Assembly (NCBI GenBank): GCA_902580945.1
Contig: CACHML010000004.1
Coordinates: 41,591-105,590, forward strand
Direction: 5' to 3'
Source: an uncultured Pelagibacteraceae bacterium
GTDB lineage: Bacteria > Pseudomonadota > Alphaproteobacteria > Pelagibacterales > Pelagibacteraceae
DNA length: 64,000 nt
Shown: positions 34,354-44,797 of the stretch, in pieces
Layout of the letters: the number at the start of each line of letters is the position of its first letter
How positions within the stretch are numbered: the stretch's first letter is position 1
Made by a program: the position numbers and the translations under genes
The notes under the pieces: model-generated
Told to the model about the DNA's origin: nothing
The model's input: only the letters and a program-made list of their open reading frames with translations
The model's database searches: none

Positions 34354-37017
34354 ATGGCTAAAACATTAAATGAAATAAGAGCAGCATTCTTAGGATATTT
34401 TGAGAAAAATGAGCATAAAATAGTAGAGTCAAGTAATCTAGTTCCAAACAATGATCCAACATTGATGTTTGCCAACTCTGGAATGGTACAATTTAAAAAT
34501 GTGTTTACCGGTCTAGAGAAAAGAGAATATCAAAGAGCCACAACATCTCAAAAATGCGTTAGAGCTGGTGGAAAGCACAATGATCTAGAAAATGTTGGTT
34601 ATACCCCAAGACACCATACATTTTTTGAAATGTTAGGAAACTTTTCTTTCGGAGATTACTTTAAAGAAAGAGCAATTGAACTTGCTTGGAATCTAATAAC
34701 CAAAGAATTTGGATTAGATAAAGATAGACTTTATGTAACTGTTTATCATGATGATGATGAAGCCTTTAATTATTGGAAAAAAATTGCTGGCTTAAGTGAA
34801 AATAAAATTATTAGAATAGCAACATCTGATAATTTTTGGTCTATGGGTGAAACTGGACCATGTGGTCCTTGTTCTGAAATATTTTATGACCATGGAGATC
34901 ATCTTGAGGGCGGGCTACCTGGAACAAAAAATGAGGATGGTAATAGGTTCATAGAGATTTGGAATTTAGTTTTTATGCAATTTGAACAAATTTCAAAAGA
35001 CAAAAGAATTAATTTACCAAAACCATCAGTCGATACAGGTATGGGTCTTGAGAGAATAGCTGCATTGCTTCAAGGTACCCATGATAACTACGAAACAGAT
35101 CATTTTAAAAAGATAATTAATTCAGCATCTGAGATTTTAAAAGTAAAACCAAATAAAGATAATTTAGCAAGTTTTAGAGTTATAGCAGATCATTTACGTG
35201 CCAGCTCATTTTTAATTGCAGAGGGAGTTTTGCCATCAAATGAAGGCAGAGGTTATGTATTGAGGAGAATAATGAGAAGAGGAATGAGACACTCTCACCT
35301 TCTTGGTTCAAAAGAACCTATTTTTTTTAATATATTCAAGACTCTTAAAGAAGAGATGAAAGGTAATTATTCAGAAATAGAAAGAGCAGAGTCTTTAATT
35401 AAAGAGACGCTAAGAATGGAAGAGGAAAAATTTTTAGTTTTATTAGATAGAGGTATTAAAATTTTAAATGATGAAATTACAAAAATAGATAAAGTATTAC
35501 CAGGAGAAGTAGCATTTAAGCTATATGATACATATGGTTTTCCTTTAGATTTAACACAAGATATTCTAAAAAATAAATCTTTAAAAATAGATAGTGAGAA
35601 ATTTCAAAATTTAATGAAGGAAAGCAAAGAACTTGCAAAGAAAAACTGGAAGGGTTCAGGAGACAGTGCTATTGATGATATTTGGTTTTCAATCAAGGAT
35701 AAATTAGGTGCTTCAGAGTTCTTAGGATATGAAACCGATCGAGCGGAAGGTGTCATACTTGCATTATTAAAGGATAATAGAGAGGTAGCTGAACTTAAAG
35801 AAAATGATGAAGGAATGATTGTCGTAAACCAGACTCCTTTTTATGGAGAGTCAGGGGGACAAGTTGGAGATACTGGAGAAATAGTTGCTGGAAATTTCAA
35901 GTTTGTGATATCCGATGTGCAAAAGAAATTAGGAGATTTATTTGTGCACTATGGAAAAGTTAAAGCAGGTAACATTAAGGTTAAAGATAATGTTGAAATG
36001 AAGATTGACGTGGAAAGACGAAATAATATAAGAGCATACCATTCAGCAACTCATCTTTTGCACGAGTCTTTAAGAAGGGTACTAGGTACACATGTTACAC
36101 AAAAAGGATCCTTAGTAGCTCCAGATAGACTAAGATTTGATTTTAGTCACATGAAGCCAATATCGGAAAAAGAAGTAGAAAAAATCGAAAATCATGTAAA
36201 TTCTATGGTTAAAAAAAAGTCTGATGTAAAAACAAGGATAATGACCCCAAAAGAAGCAGTAGATAATGGAGCACTCGCACTTTTTGGAGAGAAATATGGT
36301 GAAGAGGTTAGAGTATTATCTATGGGAGATGAGAAAGAAAAGTATTTTTCTACAGAACTTTGTGGAGGAACACATGTTAAAAATACTGGCGATATAGGAC
36401 AATTCAAAATAATCAGCCAATCCTCAATTGCAGCAGGTGTAAGGAGAGTTGAGGCTCTAAGAGAAAATCAATTAAATGAGTATTTAAAAAATAAAGAAAA
36501 ATTATCTGATTTATCTGCACAAAAAGATGGCGAAATGATTAATGATTTGTCAAAACAAATAATTAAATTAGGCGGAAAACCAAACTTAAAAAACAATGAT
36601 AATAAAAGTTTGATTAAAGATTTATCGAAACAACTTGAACTTTTAAAAGTCACCTCAATTCTAAAAGATAATTCAAAAAATAAAACACACGATGATAAAA
36701 TTAATAATGTAAATGTTAGATTTCAAAAAGTTGAGAACCTTCCGCCTAAAGAACTCAGGAAATTAGTAGATGCAGGGAAAAAAGACTTACAAAATGGTAT
36801 AGTTATAGTCTTTGCGAGTTTTGAGGATAAAGTAGGACTTGCAGTTGGGATTACCGAGGGACTTATTGATAAATATGATGCTGTTGTATTTGCAAAGTCA
36901 GGTTCTGAGATCATTGGTGGAAAAGGTGGAGGTGGAAGAAAAGATTTTGCACAAGCTGGTGGTCAATTTAAAGAAAAAATTGATGAAGCTTTCGAAAAAA
37001 TTAAGTCTTTAATTTAA
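34354..37017 (+). CDS. alaS: AlaS, alanyl-tRNA synthetase
   Basis: Charges tRNA-Ala. The 887-residue protein has the full architecture: class II catalytic core ([42 protein letters not shown]), tRNA recognition helices, the editing domain with HxxxH ([12 protein letters not shown]) and the distal Cys/His of [17 protein letters not shown], and the C-Ala domain with the glycine-rich [16 protein letters not shown]. All editing ligands are present, so mischarged Ser/Gly hydrolysis should be intact. Ends 9 bp inside the end of convergent icd. Confidence 0.98.
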   Translation: MAKTLNEIRAAFLGYFEKNEHKIVESSNLVPNNDPTLMFANSGMVQFKNVFTGLEKREYQRATTSQKCVRAGGKHNDLENVGYTPRHHTFFEMLGNFSFGDYFKERAIELAWNLITKEFGLDKDRLYVTVYHDDDEAFNYWKKIAGLSENKIIRIATSDNFWSMGETGPCGPCSEIFYDHGDHLEGGLPGTKNEDGNRFIEIWNLVFMQFEQISKDKRINLPKPSVDTGMGLERIAALLQGTHDNYETDHFKKIINSASEILKVKPNKDNLASFRVIADHLRASSFLIAEGVLPSNEGRGYVLRRIMRRGMRHSHLLGSKEPIFFNIFKTLKEEMKGNYSEIERAESLIKETLRMEEEKFLVLLDRGIKILNDEITKIDKVLPGEVAFKLYDTYGFPLDLTQDILKNKSLKIDSEKFQNLMKESKELAKKNWKGSGDSAIDDIWFSIKDKLGASEFLGYETDRAEGVILALLKDNREVAELKENDEGMIVVNQTPFYGESGGQVGDTGEIVAGNFKFVISDVQKKLGDLFVHYGKVKAGNIKVKDNVEMKIDVERRNNIRAYHSATHLLHESLRRVLGTHVTQKGSLVAPDRLRFDFSHMKPISEKEVEKIENHVNSMVKKKSDVKTRIMTPKEAVDNGALALFGEKYGEEVRVLSMGDEKEKYFSTELCGGTHVKNTGDIGQFKIISQSSIAAGVRRVEALRENQLNEYLKNKEKLSDLSAQKDGEMINDLSKQIIKLGGKPNLKNNDNKSLIKDLSKQLELLKVTSILKDNSKNKTHDDKINNVNVRFQKVENLPPKELRKLVDAGKKDLQNGIVIVFASFEDKVGLAVGITEGLIDKYDAVVFAKSGSEIIGGKGGGGRKDFAQAGGQFKEKIDEAFEKIKSLI

Positions 37018-38223
37018 TTTTTGTCTCAATTTACCATCTAAAGTATCTAAAAATTGATTAGTTGTAAGATACTTGGTCGAAGGCCCTATTAATATAGCTA
37101 AGTCCTTTGTCATTGAACCTTCCTCAACACAATCAACGCAAACTTTTTCCAATGTTTGAGAAAATTTAATTAATTCATCATTTCCATCAAGTTTTCCTCT
37201 ATGAGCCAAACCTCTTGTCCAAGCAAAAATCGAGGCAATAGGATTTGTTGAGGTTTCTTTTCCTTGTTGATGCATTCGAAAGTGTCTAGTCACTGTACCA
37301 TGTGCAGCTTCTGCCTCCATTGTTTTACCATCTGGTGCAAGTAGCACACTTGTCATTAAACCTAGAGATCCATAACCTTGAGCAACCGTATCTGATTGAA
37401 CATCACCATCATAATTTTTACATGCCCAGATGTATTTGCCATGCCATTTCATAGCACATGCAACCATGTCATCAATTAATCTATGTTCGTAAATAATTTT
37501 ATTTTGCTCAAATTTTTCTTTAAATTCATTTTCAAAAACTTTTTGAAATATATCTTTAAATCTTCCATCATATTTTTTCAAAATTGTATTTTTTGTTGAG
37601 AGATACACAGGCCATTTTTTTATTAATCCATAATTAAAGCATGATCTAGCAAAATCCTCTATAGATTTATCCAGGTTGTACATCGATAAAGCAATTCCAG
37701 GCCCAGGAAAATTAAATACCTCATATTTTTTTTCATGGCTTCCATCCTCTGCAGTCCATTTTATTTCAAGTTTGCCTTTTCCAGGCACAGTAAAGTCTGT
37801 TGCTCTGTATTGATCACCAAATGCATGTCTTCCTATAATTAGTGGATCTGTCCAAGATGGTACAAGTTTTGGAATATTTTTACATATTATAGGCTCTCTG
37901 AAAACAGTTCCACCAATAATATTTCTTATCGTACCATTTGGAGATCTCCACATTTTTTTTAAATTAAATTCCTTAACTCTTGCCTCATCAGGTGTTATGG
38001 TTGCACATTTAATACCAACGCCATTTTTTTTAATTGCATTAGCGCACTCAATAGTGATTTTGTCCTCAGTTCTATCTCTGCTTTCCATTCCTAAGTCGTA
38101 GTATTCAATCTTGAGATCAAGGTATGTTAAGATTAATTTGTTCTTTATAAAGTCCCATATAACTCTGGTCATTTCATCACCATCTAACTCTACAATGGGG
38201 TTTTTTACCTTAATTTTAGTCAT
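37009..38223 (-). CDS. icd: NADP-dependent isocitrate dehydrogenase, eukaryote-like homodimer
   Basis: TCA-cycle enzyme producing 2-oxoglutarate and NADPH. The 404-residue length and motifs ([83 protein letters not shown]) identify the type II group shared with mitochondria and alphaproteobacteria. The isocitrate-binding Ser and Asn are in SPNGTIRN. This type lacks the IDH kinase control of E. coli. Divergent from psd with a 77 bp spacer. Confidence 0.96.
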   Translation of the reverse strand: MTKIKVKNPIVELDGDEMTRVIWDFIKNKLILTYLDLKIEYYDLGMESRDRTEDKITIECANAIKKNGVGIKCATITPDEARVKEFNLKKMWRSPNGTIRNIIGGTVFREPIICKNIPKLVPSWTDPLIIGRHAFGDQYRATDFTVPGKGKLEIKWTAEDGSHEKKYEVFNFPGPGIALSMYNLDKSIEDFARSCFNYGLIKKWPVYLSTKNTILKKYDGRFKDIFQKVFENEFKEKFEQNKIIYEHRLIDDMVACAMKWHGKYIWACKNYDGDVQSDTVAQGYGSLGLMTSVLLAPDGKTMEAEAAHGTVTRHFRMHQQGKETSTNPIASIFAWTRGLAHRGKLDGNDELIKFSQTLEKVCVDCVEEGSMTKDLAILIGPSTKYLTTNQFLDTLDGKLRQKLN

Positions 38224-38300
38224 TTTTTTGATATATCTTAATAGTTGAATTTATTCTTTTTGTATACATATTAATCCAAATTATCATTTATAGGATTGTT

Positions 38301-38945
38301 ATGAATAAAGTTTTTCCAAAATTACACAACGAAGGATATAAGTTTATCATCATTTTTGCAATCGCAACTATAATCCTCTATTTGATAAATGATTTTCTCG
38401 GTTTCATTGGATTGTTATTGACAATTTGGTGCTACTATTTTTTTAGAGATCCAGAAAGAGTCTCTATTGGAGATGATAATTATCTAACGAGTCCTGCAGA
38501 CGGTGTTGTATTGCAAGTTAAAGAAACGAATGGCCCAAAAGAACTTGGTTTAGAAAATAAATTAATGAGAAAAGTAAGTATTTTCATGGATGTATTTGAT
38601 TGCCATGTTAATAGATCTCCTTGTTCTGGAGTGGTATCTCAAATACTTTACAAACCTGGTAAGTTTTTTAATGCATCATTAGACAAAGCAAGTGAAGAAA
38701 ATGAAAGAAATTATTATAAAATTAAAAATCATGATGGAGAAGAAATTATTGTTGTACAGATTGCAGGATTAGTTGCTAGAAGAATTGTAACTGAAGTTTC
38801 TAAAGATGAAATAGTAGAACAGGGTTCAAGAATAGGTATGATTAGGTTTGGAAGTAGGGCAGATATATATTTTGAAAACTATACTCCTCTAGTTAATATC
38901 GATCAAAAAACCATAGCTGGCGAAACATTGATAGCAAAAAAATAG
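38301..38945 (+). CDS. psd: Phosphatidylserine decarboxylase, short (archaeal-like) type
   Basis: Pyruvoyl enzyme making phosphatidylethanolamine. The 214-residue proenzyme has an N-terminal membrane hairpin (about residues 14-46), the SPADGVV motif, DVFDCHVNRSP with the catalytic His, and RFGSRADIYF, where cleavage between Gly184 and Ser185 would create the pyruvoyl group. It lies 4 bp before pssA, which makes its substrate, an ordinary PE-synthesis operon. An AGGA lies before the ATG. Confidence 0.94.
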   Translation: MNKVFPKLHNEGYKFIIIFAIATIILYLINDFLGFIGLLLTIWCYYFFRDPERVSIGDDNYLTSPADGVVLQVKETNGPKELGLENKLMRKVSIFMDVFDCHVNRSPCSGVVSQILYKPGKFFNASLDKASEENERNYYKIKNHDGEEIIVVQIAGLVARRIVTEVSKDEIVEQGSRIGMIRFGSRADIYFENYTPLVNIDQKTIAGETLIAKK

Positions 38946-38949
38946 TCCC

Positions 38950-39747
38950 ATGGAGTTAGAAAATAAAAATATTAAATTAGTTTCAAATAAAAAAACTAGA
39001 GTAATTCTTCCTAATATTTTAACTCTGATTGGAGTATGTATTGGTCTTACATCTATCAAGTTTGCGTTTGATGGCAAATTTGAGTTGTCAATTATTGCTG
39101 TAATAGTTGCTGCAATAATTGATGGATTAGATGGAAGAATTGCAAGATTAATTAAAGGAACTTCTAAAGTAGGCAAAGAGTTAGACTCACTGACCGATGT
39201 GATAAGTTTTGGAGTTGCTCCGGCATTTATTATGTATTTTTGGGCATTATCAGAAATAGGAAGAGTAGGCTGGTTAATTTCATTAATTTATGTCATTTGT
39301 GTTGCACTTAGACTTGCCAGATTTAATGTTTCCTCAAATGAGGAGAGTTCTTGGAAAGATAATTTTTTTGAAGGTATACCTTCTCCAGCTGGCGGGGTTT
39401 TAGTTTTAATGCCATTAATTTTAAGTATTAGTGAATTTAAGTTTTTAAATTTAAATTATCAAATAATTGTACCTACTTTGTTTATTATTGTATCAATACT
39501 ATTAATAAGTAAAATACCAACTTATTCTTTTAAAAGAATAGTGGTTCCAAGAAGTGCATCAATATTTTTGTTATTCACGGTTATTTTATATTTTGGATTG
39601 ATTTTAGTTTATACATTTAATGCAATAATTATATCAGGATTAATTTATATGTTTATGATTCCAATCAGTTCAATGCATTATTTTATAATTAAAAAAAATC
39701 AAAAAACCGTCACAAATGATACAGATCATCATGAAGATGTGTTATAA
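38950..39747 (+). CDS. pssA: CDP-diacylglycerol-serine O-phosphatidyltransferase
   Basis: Membrane enzyme joining CDP-diacylglycerol and serine. The 265-residue protein has the complete CDP-alcohol phosphotransferase motif D-x2-D-G-x2-A-R-x8-G-x3-D-x3-D with Asp58, Asp61, Gly62, Ala65, Arg66, Gly75, Asp79 and Asp83. About eight membrane helices follow. It is the B. subtilis-type, multi-pass enzyme rather than the E. coli peripheral one. Directly followed (no gap) by a glycosyltransferase gene. Confidence 0.95.
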   Translation: MELENKNIKLVSNKKTRVILPNILTLIGVCIGLTSIKFAFDGKFELSIIAVIVAAIIDGLDGRIARLIKGTSKVGKELDSLTDVISFGVAPAFIMYFWALSEIGRVGWLISLIYVICVALRLARFNVSSNEESSWKDNFFEGIPSPAGGVLVLMPLILSISEFKFLNLNYQIIVPTLFIIVSILLISKIPTYSFKRIVVPRSASIFLLFTVILYFGLILVYTFNAIIISGLIYMFMIPISSMHYFIIKKNQKTVTNDTDHHEDVL

Positions 39748-40647
39748 ATGAAGGAAAATACAATAATTTCATTAGCAGACTCAAAATATTTTAACCTATT
39801 AAATGAACTAGTAGACTCAATAAATAGATTTGAACAAAGTAAAAAGATTGACATATGCATAATGGATGCGGGATTAACTAAAGATCAAAAAAAGGTACTA
39901 GAGACAAAGGTGTTTCAAATTAAAAAAGCAGAGTGGGACATAAAGGTTCCTGTTTCTAAAGTTAAAGGAAGAGAATGGTTAAAAAGTCAAGTATCGAGGG
40001 CTTTTTTACCAAATTATTTTCCAGGATATAAAAAATATTTATGGATTGATGCAGATGCTTGGGTTAACTCATGGAATGCTATTGAATTATATTTAAGAGG
40101 TTCTGAAAATAAAAAATTAGCAATAGCAACTTCAGCTGATAGAGCATATAGAAATGTAATAAAAGCAGAATGGATATTTAGAGGTTATGCAAAAATAAAA
40201 TCTCAAAATTATAAACATGCAAAATCATCGGGCTTTTCTGAAAAAATTTCTAGACAAGTGGCTTTAAAGCCCCATTTAAATATAGGACTATTTTGCTTAG
40301 AAAATAATGCTCCACACTGGGAGATATGGCAAAAAAATTTACGAAAAGCATTATTATCAGGAAAAATTTGGGGTTCGGAGCAAATTGCTATGAACATTAC
40401 AATATATTCAGACAATTTAGATGTAGAAATTTTACCTGCATATTGTAATTGGACACTGATCGATGGAGTTAAGTTTGATAAAAAAAAAAATACATTTGTT
40501 GAACCATATTTACCAAACCATGAGATTGGAGTTATTCATCTAGCAGGAAAAAATAATGATAATATAAGAAATAATAAGAATTACATTTCAAAAGTTGAAA
40601 CCTTAGATGGTGACATCATCGAGAAATCATTAAGATTTGAGAACTAA
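39748..40647 (+). CDS. GT-A fold glycosyltransferase, GT8-like
   Basis: A 299-residue soluble protein. The metal/nucleotide-sugar motif is YLWIDADAWV, preceded by a conserved KSQVSRAFLPNYFPGYKKYL segment as in GT8-like enzymes, and an HLAGKN motif near the end resembles the GT8 'HxxGxxKP' ligand region. These suggest transfer of a sugar from a nucleotide donor to lipid or LPS. It starts directly after the pssA stop and precedes rlmE, so a lipid-headgroup glycosylation role is possible. SAR11 is known to make glycolipids under phosphate limitation, but this gene is not one I can link to that. Confidence 0.65.
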   Translation: MKENTIISLADSKYFNLLNELVDSINRFEQSKKIDICIMDAGLTKDQKKVLETKVFQIKKAEWDIKVPVSKVKGREWLKSQVSRAFLPNYFPGYKKYLWIDADAWVNSWNAIELYLRGSENKKLAIATSADRAYRNVIKAEWIFRGYAKIKSQNYKHAKSSGFSEKISRQVALKPHLNIGLFCLENNAPHWEIWQKNLRKALLSGKIWGSEQIAMNITIYSDNLDVEILPAYCNWTLIDGVKFDKKKNTFVEPYLPNHEIGVIHLAGKNNDNIRNNKNYISKVETLDGDIIEKSLRFEN

Positions 40648-41259
40648 TTGAAAAAAAATAAATTTTCAAAAAATTGGATTATTAAACAAAAAAGAGATAT
40701 TTACGTAAAAAAATCAAAATTAGAAGGTTATAGGTCAAGAGCTGTTTATAAACTTCAAGAAATTAATGAAAAATTTAAAATAATAAAAAATAAAACCTTA
40801 GTAGTTGATTTAGGAGCTGCTCCTGGAAGTTGGTCACAGTATATTTCTAGAAACTTCAATAATTGTAAAATACTCTCTATAGATTTAAAAGACATTGAAC
40901 CAATAAAAAATTTATTTCATATTAAAGGAGATTTTACTGAAGATATGCAGAAAATCAAAATACAAAATTATTTTGGAAAAAAAGTGGACCTTATAATTTC
41001 TGACATGGCAGTAAATACTACAGGCAACAAAAGTGTAGACTCATTAGTTACCGGAGAACTATGTATGGATGCAATAAATTTTGCAATTGATTTATTAAAT
41101 AAGAATGGATGTTTTGTTTCTAAACTTTTTATGGGGTCATCATTTAACGAGATTGTCGCATTGGGAAAAAAATCATTTAAAGACGTAGATATTTTTAAGC
41201 CACCATCTAGCAGAAAAGACTCTAAAGAAAATTTTATAATTTGTAGAAATTTAAGATAG
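40648..41259 (+). CDS. rlmE: RlmE, 23S rRNA U2552 2'-O-methyltransferase (FtsJ/RrmJ)
   Basis: Methylates the A-loop of 23S rRNA in late 50S assembly. The 203-residue protein has the SAM site VVDLGAAPGSWSQYI and the K-D-K-E catalytic tetrad Lys35 (RAVYKLQEI), Asp119 (ISDMAVNT), Lys159 (FVSKLF) and Glu194 (SKENFII). TTG at 40648 must be the start, since the next ATG lies past the conserved N-terminus. The TTG follows the previous stop with no gap. Confidence 0.94.
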   Translation: MKKNKFSKNWIIKQKRDIYVKKSKLEGYRSRAVYKLQEINEKFKIIKNKTLVVDLGAAPGSWSQYISRNFNNCKILSIDLKDIEPIKNLFHIKGDFTEDMQKIKIQNYFGKKVDLIISDMAVNTTGNKSVDSLVTGELCMDAINFAIDLLNKNGCFVSKLFMGSSFNEIVALGKKSFKDVDIFKPPSSRKDSKENFIICRNLR

Positions 41260-41298
41260 TTTGCCTTTTATTTTTTGAGGAATCATTTATATAAGGAC

Positions 41299-42363
41299 AT
41301 GGATACTATTAAAGAAGCTTTAACATTTGACGATGTTACTTTAGCCCCTAACTATTCTGAAATTTTACCAAATGAAGTGAACACTTCCATTAAACTAACC
41401 AAAAATCTTATAATAAATATTCCACTTTTATCATCTGCAATGGATACAGTAACCGAGGCACCAATGGGAATTGCAATCGCAAGAGAAGGTGGACTGGGAA
41501 TAATTCATAGAAATCTGAGTATAATAGATCAAATTAAAGAAATTAGAAAAGTAAAATCAAAAAAACTTCTGGTAGGTGCAGCAGTTGGAGCAAGTGAAAA
41601 AGAATTAAAAAGAGCTGAGAAAATATTAAAAGAAAATATAGATATAATTGTTATAGATACGGCTCATGGACATACAAAGAAAGTAGGAAATATAATTAAA
41701 AAAATTAAAAAAATACGTCCAAAGAAAACAGCAATATGTGCTGGAAACATTGCAACAGCGGAAGCTGCAAATTTTTTAGTAAGACTTGGTGTAGATATAA
41801 TCAAAGTTGGGATAGGTCCAGGATCTATTTGCACAACTAGAATTGTGGCAGGAATAGGGGTTCCACAACTAAGTGCTATATTAAATGTAAAAAAAGGAAT
41901 TGGAGCAAGCAAAACAAAATTAATAGCTGATGGTGGTATAAAATTTTCTGGAGACATTGCAAAAGCCTTAGCAGCGGGTGCGGATGCAGTTATGATAGGA
42001 TCACTTTTTGCAGGAACAGATGAGGCACCAGGCAAAAAAATAAAGAAAAATGGAAAATTATATAAATATTTCAGAGGTATGGGATCTATAGGTGCAATGA
42101 ATAAAGGGTCCGCAGATAGATATTTTCAATCTAAACAAAAAGATACATCAAAATATGTAGCTGAAGGAGTAGAAGGATATATAAAATATAAAGGTAGAGT
42201 TGATAAAATAATCTATAACTTAGTTGGAGGTTTAAAATCTTCTATGGGTTATTTGGGAGCAAAGAAAGTTGTTGATCTAAGGAAAAAGCCAAAGTTTGTT
42301 AAAATTACTAAAGCAGGTTTTTATGAAAGTATGGTACACAACATAGATTTAATAAAAAAATAA
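41299..42363 (+). CDS. guaB: GuaB, IMP dehydrogenase lacking CBS domains
   Basis: Oxidises IMP to XMP, the committed step to GMP. The 354-residue protein keeps the catalytic barrel: LTFDDVTLAP, SSAMDTVTEA, GLGIIHRNLS, the IDTAHGH loop, catalytic Cys178 in GPGSICTTR, ADGGIKFSGD, MIGSLFAGTDE and the flap SADRYFQ. The tandem CBS (Bateman) module normally inserted between IIHRNLS...EIRKVK and LLVGAAVG is missing, the two sides joining within about three residues, so normal purine regulation by that module is gone. ATG 41299 is preferred to a TTG at 41275. Confidence 0.93.
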   Translation: MDTIKEALTFDDVTLAPNYSEILPNEVNTSIKLTKNLIINIPLLSSAMDTVTEAPMGIAIAREGGLGIIHRNLSIIDQIKEIRKVKSKKLLVGAAVGASEKELKRAEKILKENIDIIVIDTAHGHTKKVGNIIKKIKKIRPKKTAICAGNIATAEAANFLVRLGVDIIKVGIGPGSICTTRIVAGIGVPQLSAILNVKKGIGASKTKLIADGGIKFSGDIAKALAAGADAVMIGSLFAGTDEAPGKKIKKNGKLYKYFRGMGSIGAMNKGSADRYFQSKQKDTSKYVAEGVEGYIKYKGRVDKIIYNLVGGLKSSMGYLGAKKVVDLRKKPKFVKITKAGFYESMVHNIDLIKK

Positions 42364-42365
42364 TC

Positions 42366-42794
42366 ATGAGACATTTATTACTAGCATTATCATTTTTTTT
42401 ATTTAGTGTAACTGCAAAAGCAGACAAATATAATTTTTTTATAGAAGCTAAAAATTTATTTGATATGGAAAAATATGAAGAGGCAAAGTTTTTATTTCAA
42501 CGAAATATAGTTTATAATCCTAAAGATGCATCATCTTACCTTTATTTAGCTAAGATTTTTAAAATTGAAGAGGATAAAAGAAATGAAGAGAAAAACATAA
42601 AAACTACCTTACTTTTAGATCCAAAAAATGAGGATGCAATGTATATATTAATAGATATTGAATTAGAAAGATCAAATTTTTCAAAAGCAGACGAACTAAG
42701 TAAAGATTTCAAGAAAATTTGTTTAAAAATGTGTGAAAAAATTACCTCAATTGAAAGTCGCTTAAAAGATTTTGAAAGAAAAGATGCGTCTTGA
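42366..42794 (+). CDS. Small exported TPR protein between guaB and guaA
   Basis: A 142-residue protein with a signal peptide (cleavage near AKA, residue 18) and about two to three TPR-like helical pairs ([49 protein letters not shown]). Periplasmic and probably a protein-interaction scaffold. It starts 2 bp after guaB and overlaps guaA by 11 bp. Function is unknown; the location between two GMP-synthesis genes is conspicuous but may be simple packing. Confidence 0.7.
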   Translation: MRHLLLALSFFLFSVTAKADKYNFFIEAKNLFDMEKYEEAKFLFQRNIVYNPKDASSYLYLAKIFKIEEDKRNEEKNIKTTLLLDPKNEDAMYILIDIELERSNFSKADELSKDFKKICLKMCEKITSIESRLKDFERKDAS

Positions 42795-44346
42795 AGACAC
42801 TCTTAATAAAATATTAATTGTAGACTTTGGTTCTCAATTTACTCAATTAATAGCGCGTAAAATAAGAGAATTTGGGATTTATTGTGAAATAATCAGCCAC
42901 AAATCAATAGAAAAGCGTAAAAATTTTGACAAAAATATCAAGGGTATAGTTTTATCGGGTGGTCCTTTAAATGTTTATGAAAATAAAAAAGTAAAATTTA
43001 ATAATAATCTTTTAAAACTTGAAATACCCGTATTAGGAATATGTTTTGGACATCAAATTATTTCAAAAGTAATGGGTGGAAAAGTTAAAAGTTCTAATTT
43101 TAGAGAATTTGGACTAGCTGAAGTAACAGAGATAAAAAAAAGTAAATTAACAAAAAATTTTTTTTCTAAAAAGAAAAATAATGTATGGATGAGTCATGCA
43201 GATCAAGTAACAAAATTGCCCAAAAATTTTAATATAATTGCAAAAAGTAAAAATTCTAAAATGTGTATTATTGAAAATAAAAAAAGAAATATATTTGGAA
43301 TTCAATTTCATCCAGAAGTAAGTCATACCAATAAAGGTAAAACAATACTTAGAAATTTTATATTTTCTATATGTAAATTAAATAGAAATTGGTCTGCCAG
43401 TGATCAGAAAAAAAAATTAATTAATGAAGTAAGAGATATTGTTGGAAATTCTAAGGTTATTTGTGCATTGTCCGGAGGTGTTGATAGTAGTGTAGTTGCA
43501 AAATTACTATCAAATGCAATTGGAAAAAAATTGACGTGCATTTTTGTCAATACAGGCTTACTTAGGAAAGGTGAGGAAAAACAAGTTGTAAATACTTTTA
43601 AGAAAAGGTTTAAAATAAACTTAATTTATGTGAATGCTGAAAATATATTCTTATCAAAATTAAAAAATATTTCTAATCCTGAAAAAAAAAGAAAAATTAT
43701 TGGAAATCTATTTATTAAAATATTTGAAAAATATGCAAAAAAAATTAAAAAAGTTAAATTTTTAGCCCAAGGAACACTTTACCCAGATTTAATAGAGAGC
43801 AAATCAGTAACAGGAAGTCAAACCTCTAAAATCAAATCACATCATAATGTTGGAGGTTTGCCAAAAAAAATGAATCTCAAATTAGTTGAACCACTTAAAT
43901 ATCTCTTTAAAGACGAAGTTAGAAAGTTAGGACTAGAGCTTGGATTGAATAAAGAGATTATCTCTAGACACCCATTTCCGGGACCAGGACTTGCAATTCG
44001 AATGCCTGGAAATATATCTATAGAAAAAATTAAAATTTTAAAAGAAGCAGATAATTATTTTATTAAATCATTAAAAGATAATAATTTGTATGATAAAATT
44101 TGGCAGGCTTACGCTGCTCTACTTCCAGTAAAAACAGTAGGGGTGATGGGTGATAATAGAACTTATGAATATATCTGTTTGTTAAGAGCAATTACTTCAG
44201 AGGATGGTATGACTGCAGATTTTTTTCAATTTAACAAAATTTTTATGCGATCAGTATCCAACCAAATTATTAACAATATACGAGGAATAAATAGAGTTGT
44301 TTATGATATAACTTCAAAACCCCCAAGTACTATTGAATTGGAATAA
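42784..44346 (+). CDS. guaA: GuaA, GMP synthase (glutamine-hydrolysing)
   Basis: Converts XMP to GMP. The 520-residue protein has a class I glutaminase domain with nucleophile Cys in GICFGHQ and the His/Glu pair in [11 protein letters not shown], the ATP-pyrophosphatase P-loop [11 protein letters not shown] and the dimerisation domain ([14 protein letters not shown], and the C-terminal end PPSTIELE rather than the usual PPATIEWE). ATG 42784 gives the normal N-terminus; a TTG at 42772 is further inside the upstream gene. Overlaps the TPR gene. Confidence 0.97.
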   Translation: MRLEDTLNKILIVDFGSQFTQLIARKIREFGIYCEIISHKSIEKRKNFDKNIKGIVLSGGPLNVYENKKVKFNNNLLKLEIPVLGICFGHQIISKVMGGKVKSSNFREFGLAEVTEIKKSKLTKNFFSKKKNNVWMSHADQVTKLPKNFNIIAKSKNSKMCIIENKKRNIFGIQFHPEVSHTNKGKTILRNFIFSICKLNRNWSASDQKKKLINEVRDIVGNSKVICALSGGVDSSVVAKLLSNAIGKKLTCIFVNTGLLRKGEEKQVVNTFKKRFKINLIYVNAENIFLSKLKNISNPEKKRKIIGNLFIKIFEKYAKKIKKVKFLAQGTLYPDLIESKSVTGSQTSKIKSHHNVGGLPKKMNLKLVEPLKYLFKDEVRKLGLELGLNKEIISRHPFPGPGLAIRMPGNISIEKIKILKEADNYFIKSLKDNNLYDKIWQAYAALLPVKTVGVMGDNRTYEYICLLRAITSEDGMTADFFQFNKIFMRSVSNQIINNIRGINRVVYDITSKPPSTIELE

Positions 44347-44368
44347 TAAGACTATATAAGTAATCTAT

Positions 44369-44788
44369 ATGAAATATTTACACACAATGATTAGAGTCTC
44401 AAATATAGACGAGTCATTAAGATTTTTCTGTGAAGGCTTAGGGCTTAAAGAAACTAGAAGAAAAGATAGTGAAAAGGGTAGGTATACTTTAGTATTTCTT
44501 GCTGCTCCAGATGACGAAAAAGCTGAAATAGAATTAACATACAATTGGGATGGAGATAGTCTGGGTGATGGTTCAAGAAACTTTGGACATCTGGCATACA
44601 GAGTTGAAAATATTTATGAAACTTGTCAAAGATTAAAAGACATGGGTTATATAATTAACAGACCACCAAGAGATGGTCATATGGCATTTGTTAGATCTCC
44701 AGATAAAATTTCCGTTGAAATACTTCAAGATGGCTACTTGGAGCCAGTAGAGCCATGGAAATCTATGGAAAATACAGGCACCTGGTAA
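44369..44788 (+). CDS. gloA: GloA, lactoylglutathione lyase (glyoxalase I)
   Basis: Detoxifies methylglyoxal with glutathione. The 139-residue VOC protein has the metal ligands His in YLHTMIRV, Glu in AEIELTYNW, His in FGHLAYRV and Glu in ISVEILQDG, in the normal order, and the signature FCEGLGLKETRR. The His/Glu/His/Glu set fits Ni/Co-type bacterial enzymes. It is followed by panB 9 bp later. Confidence 0.93.
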   Translation: MKYLHTMIRVSNIDESLRFFCEGLGLKETRRKDSEKGRYTLVFLAAPDDEKAEIELTYNWDGDSLGDGSRNFGHLAYRVENIYETCQRLKDMGYIINRPPRDGHMAFVRSPDKISVEILQDGYLEPVEPWKSMENTGTW

Positions 44789-44797
44789 TAAATATTT

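Noticed and set aside
34191..34475. 94-residue minus-strand frame between recA and alaS
   Set aside because: It would run across the recA terminator and into the ends of two certain genes.
41664..42035. 123-residue open frame opposite guaB
   Set aside because: Antisense to the catalytic barrel of IMP dehydrogenase; low-complexity hydrophobic content mirrors the sense codons.
41299..42363. GMP reductase
   Set aside because: The guaA neighbour and IMPDH-type flap argue for IMP dehydrogenase despite the short length.
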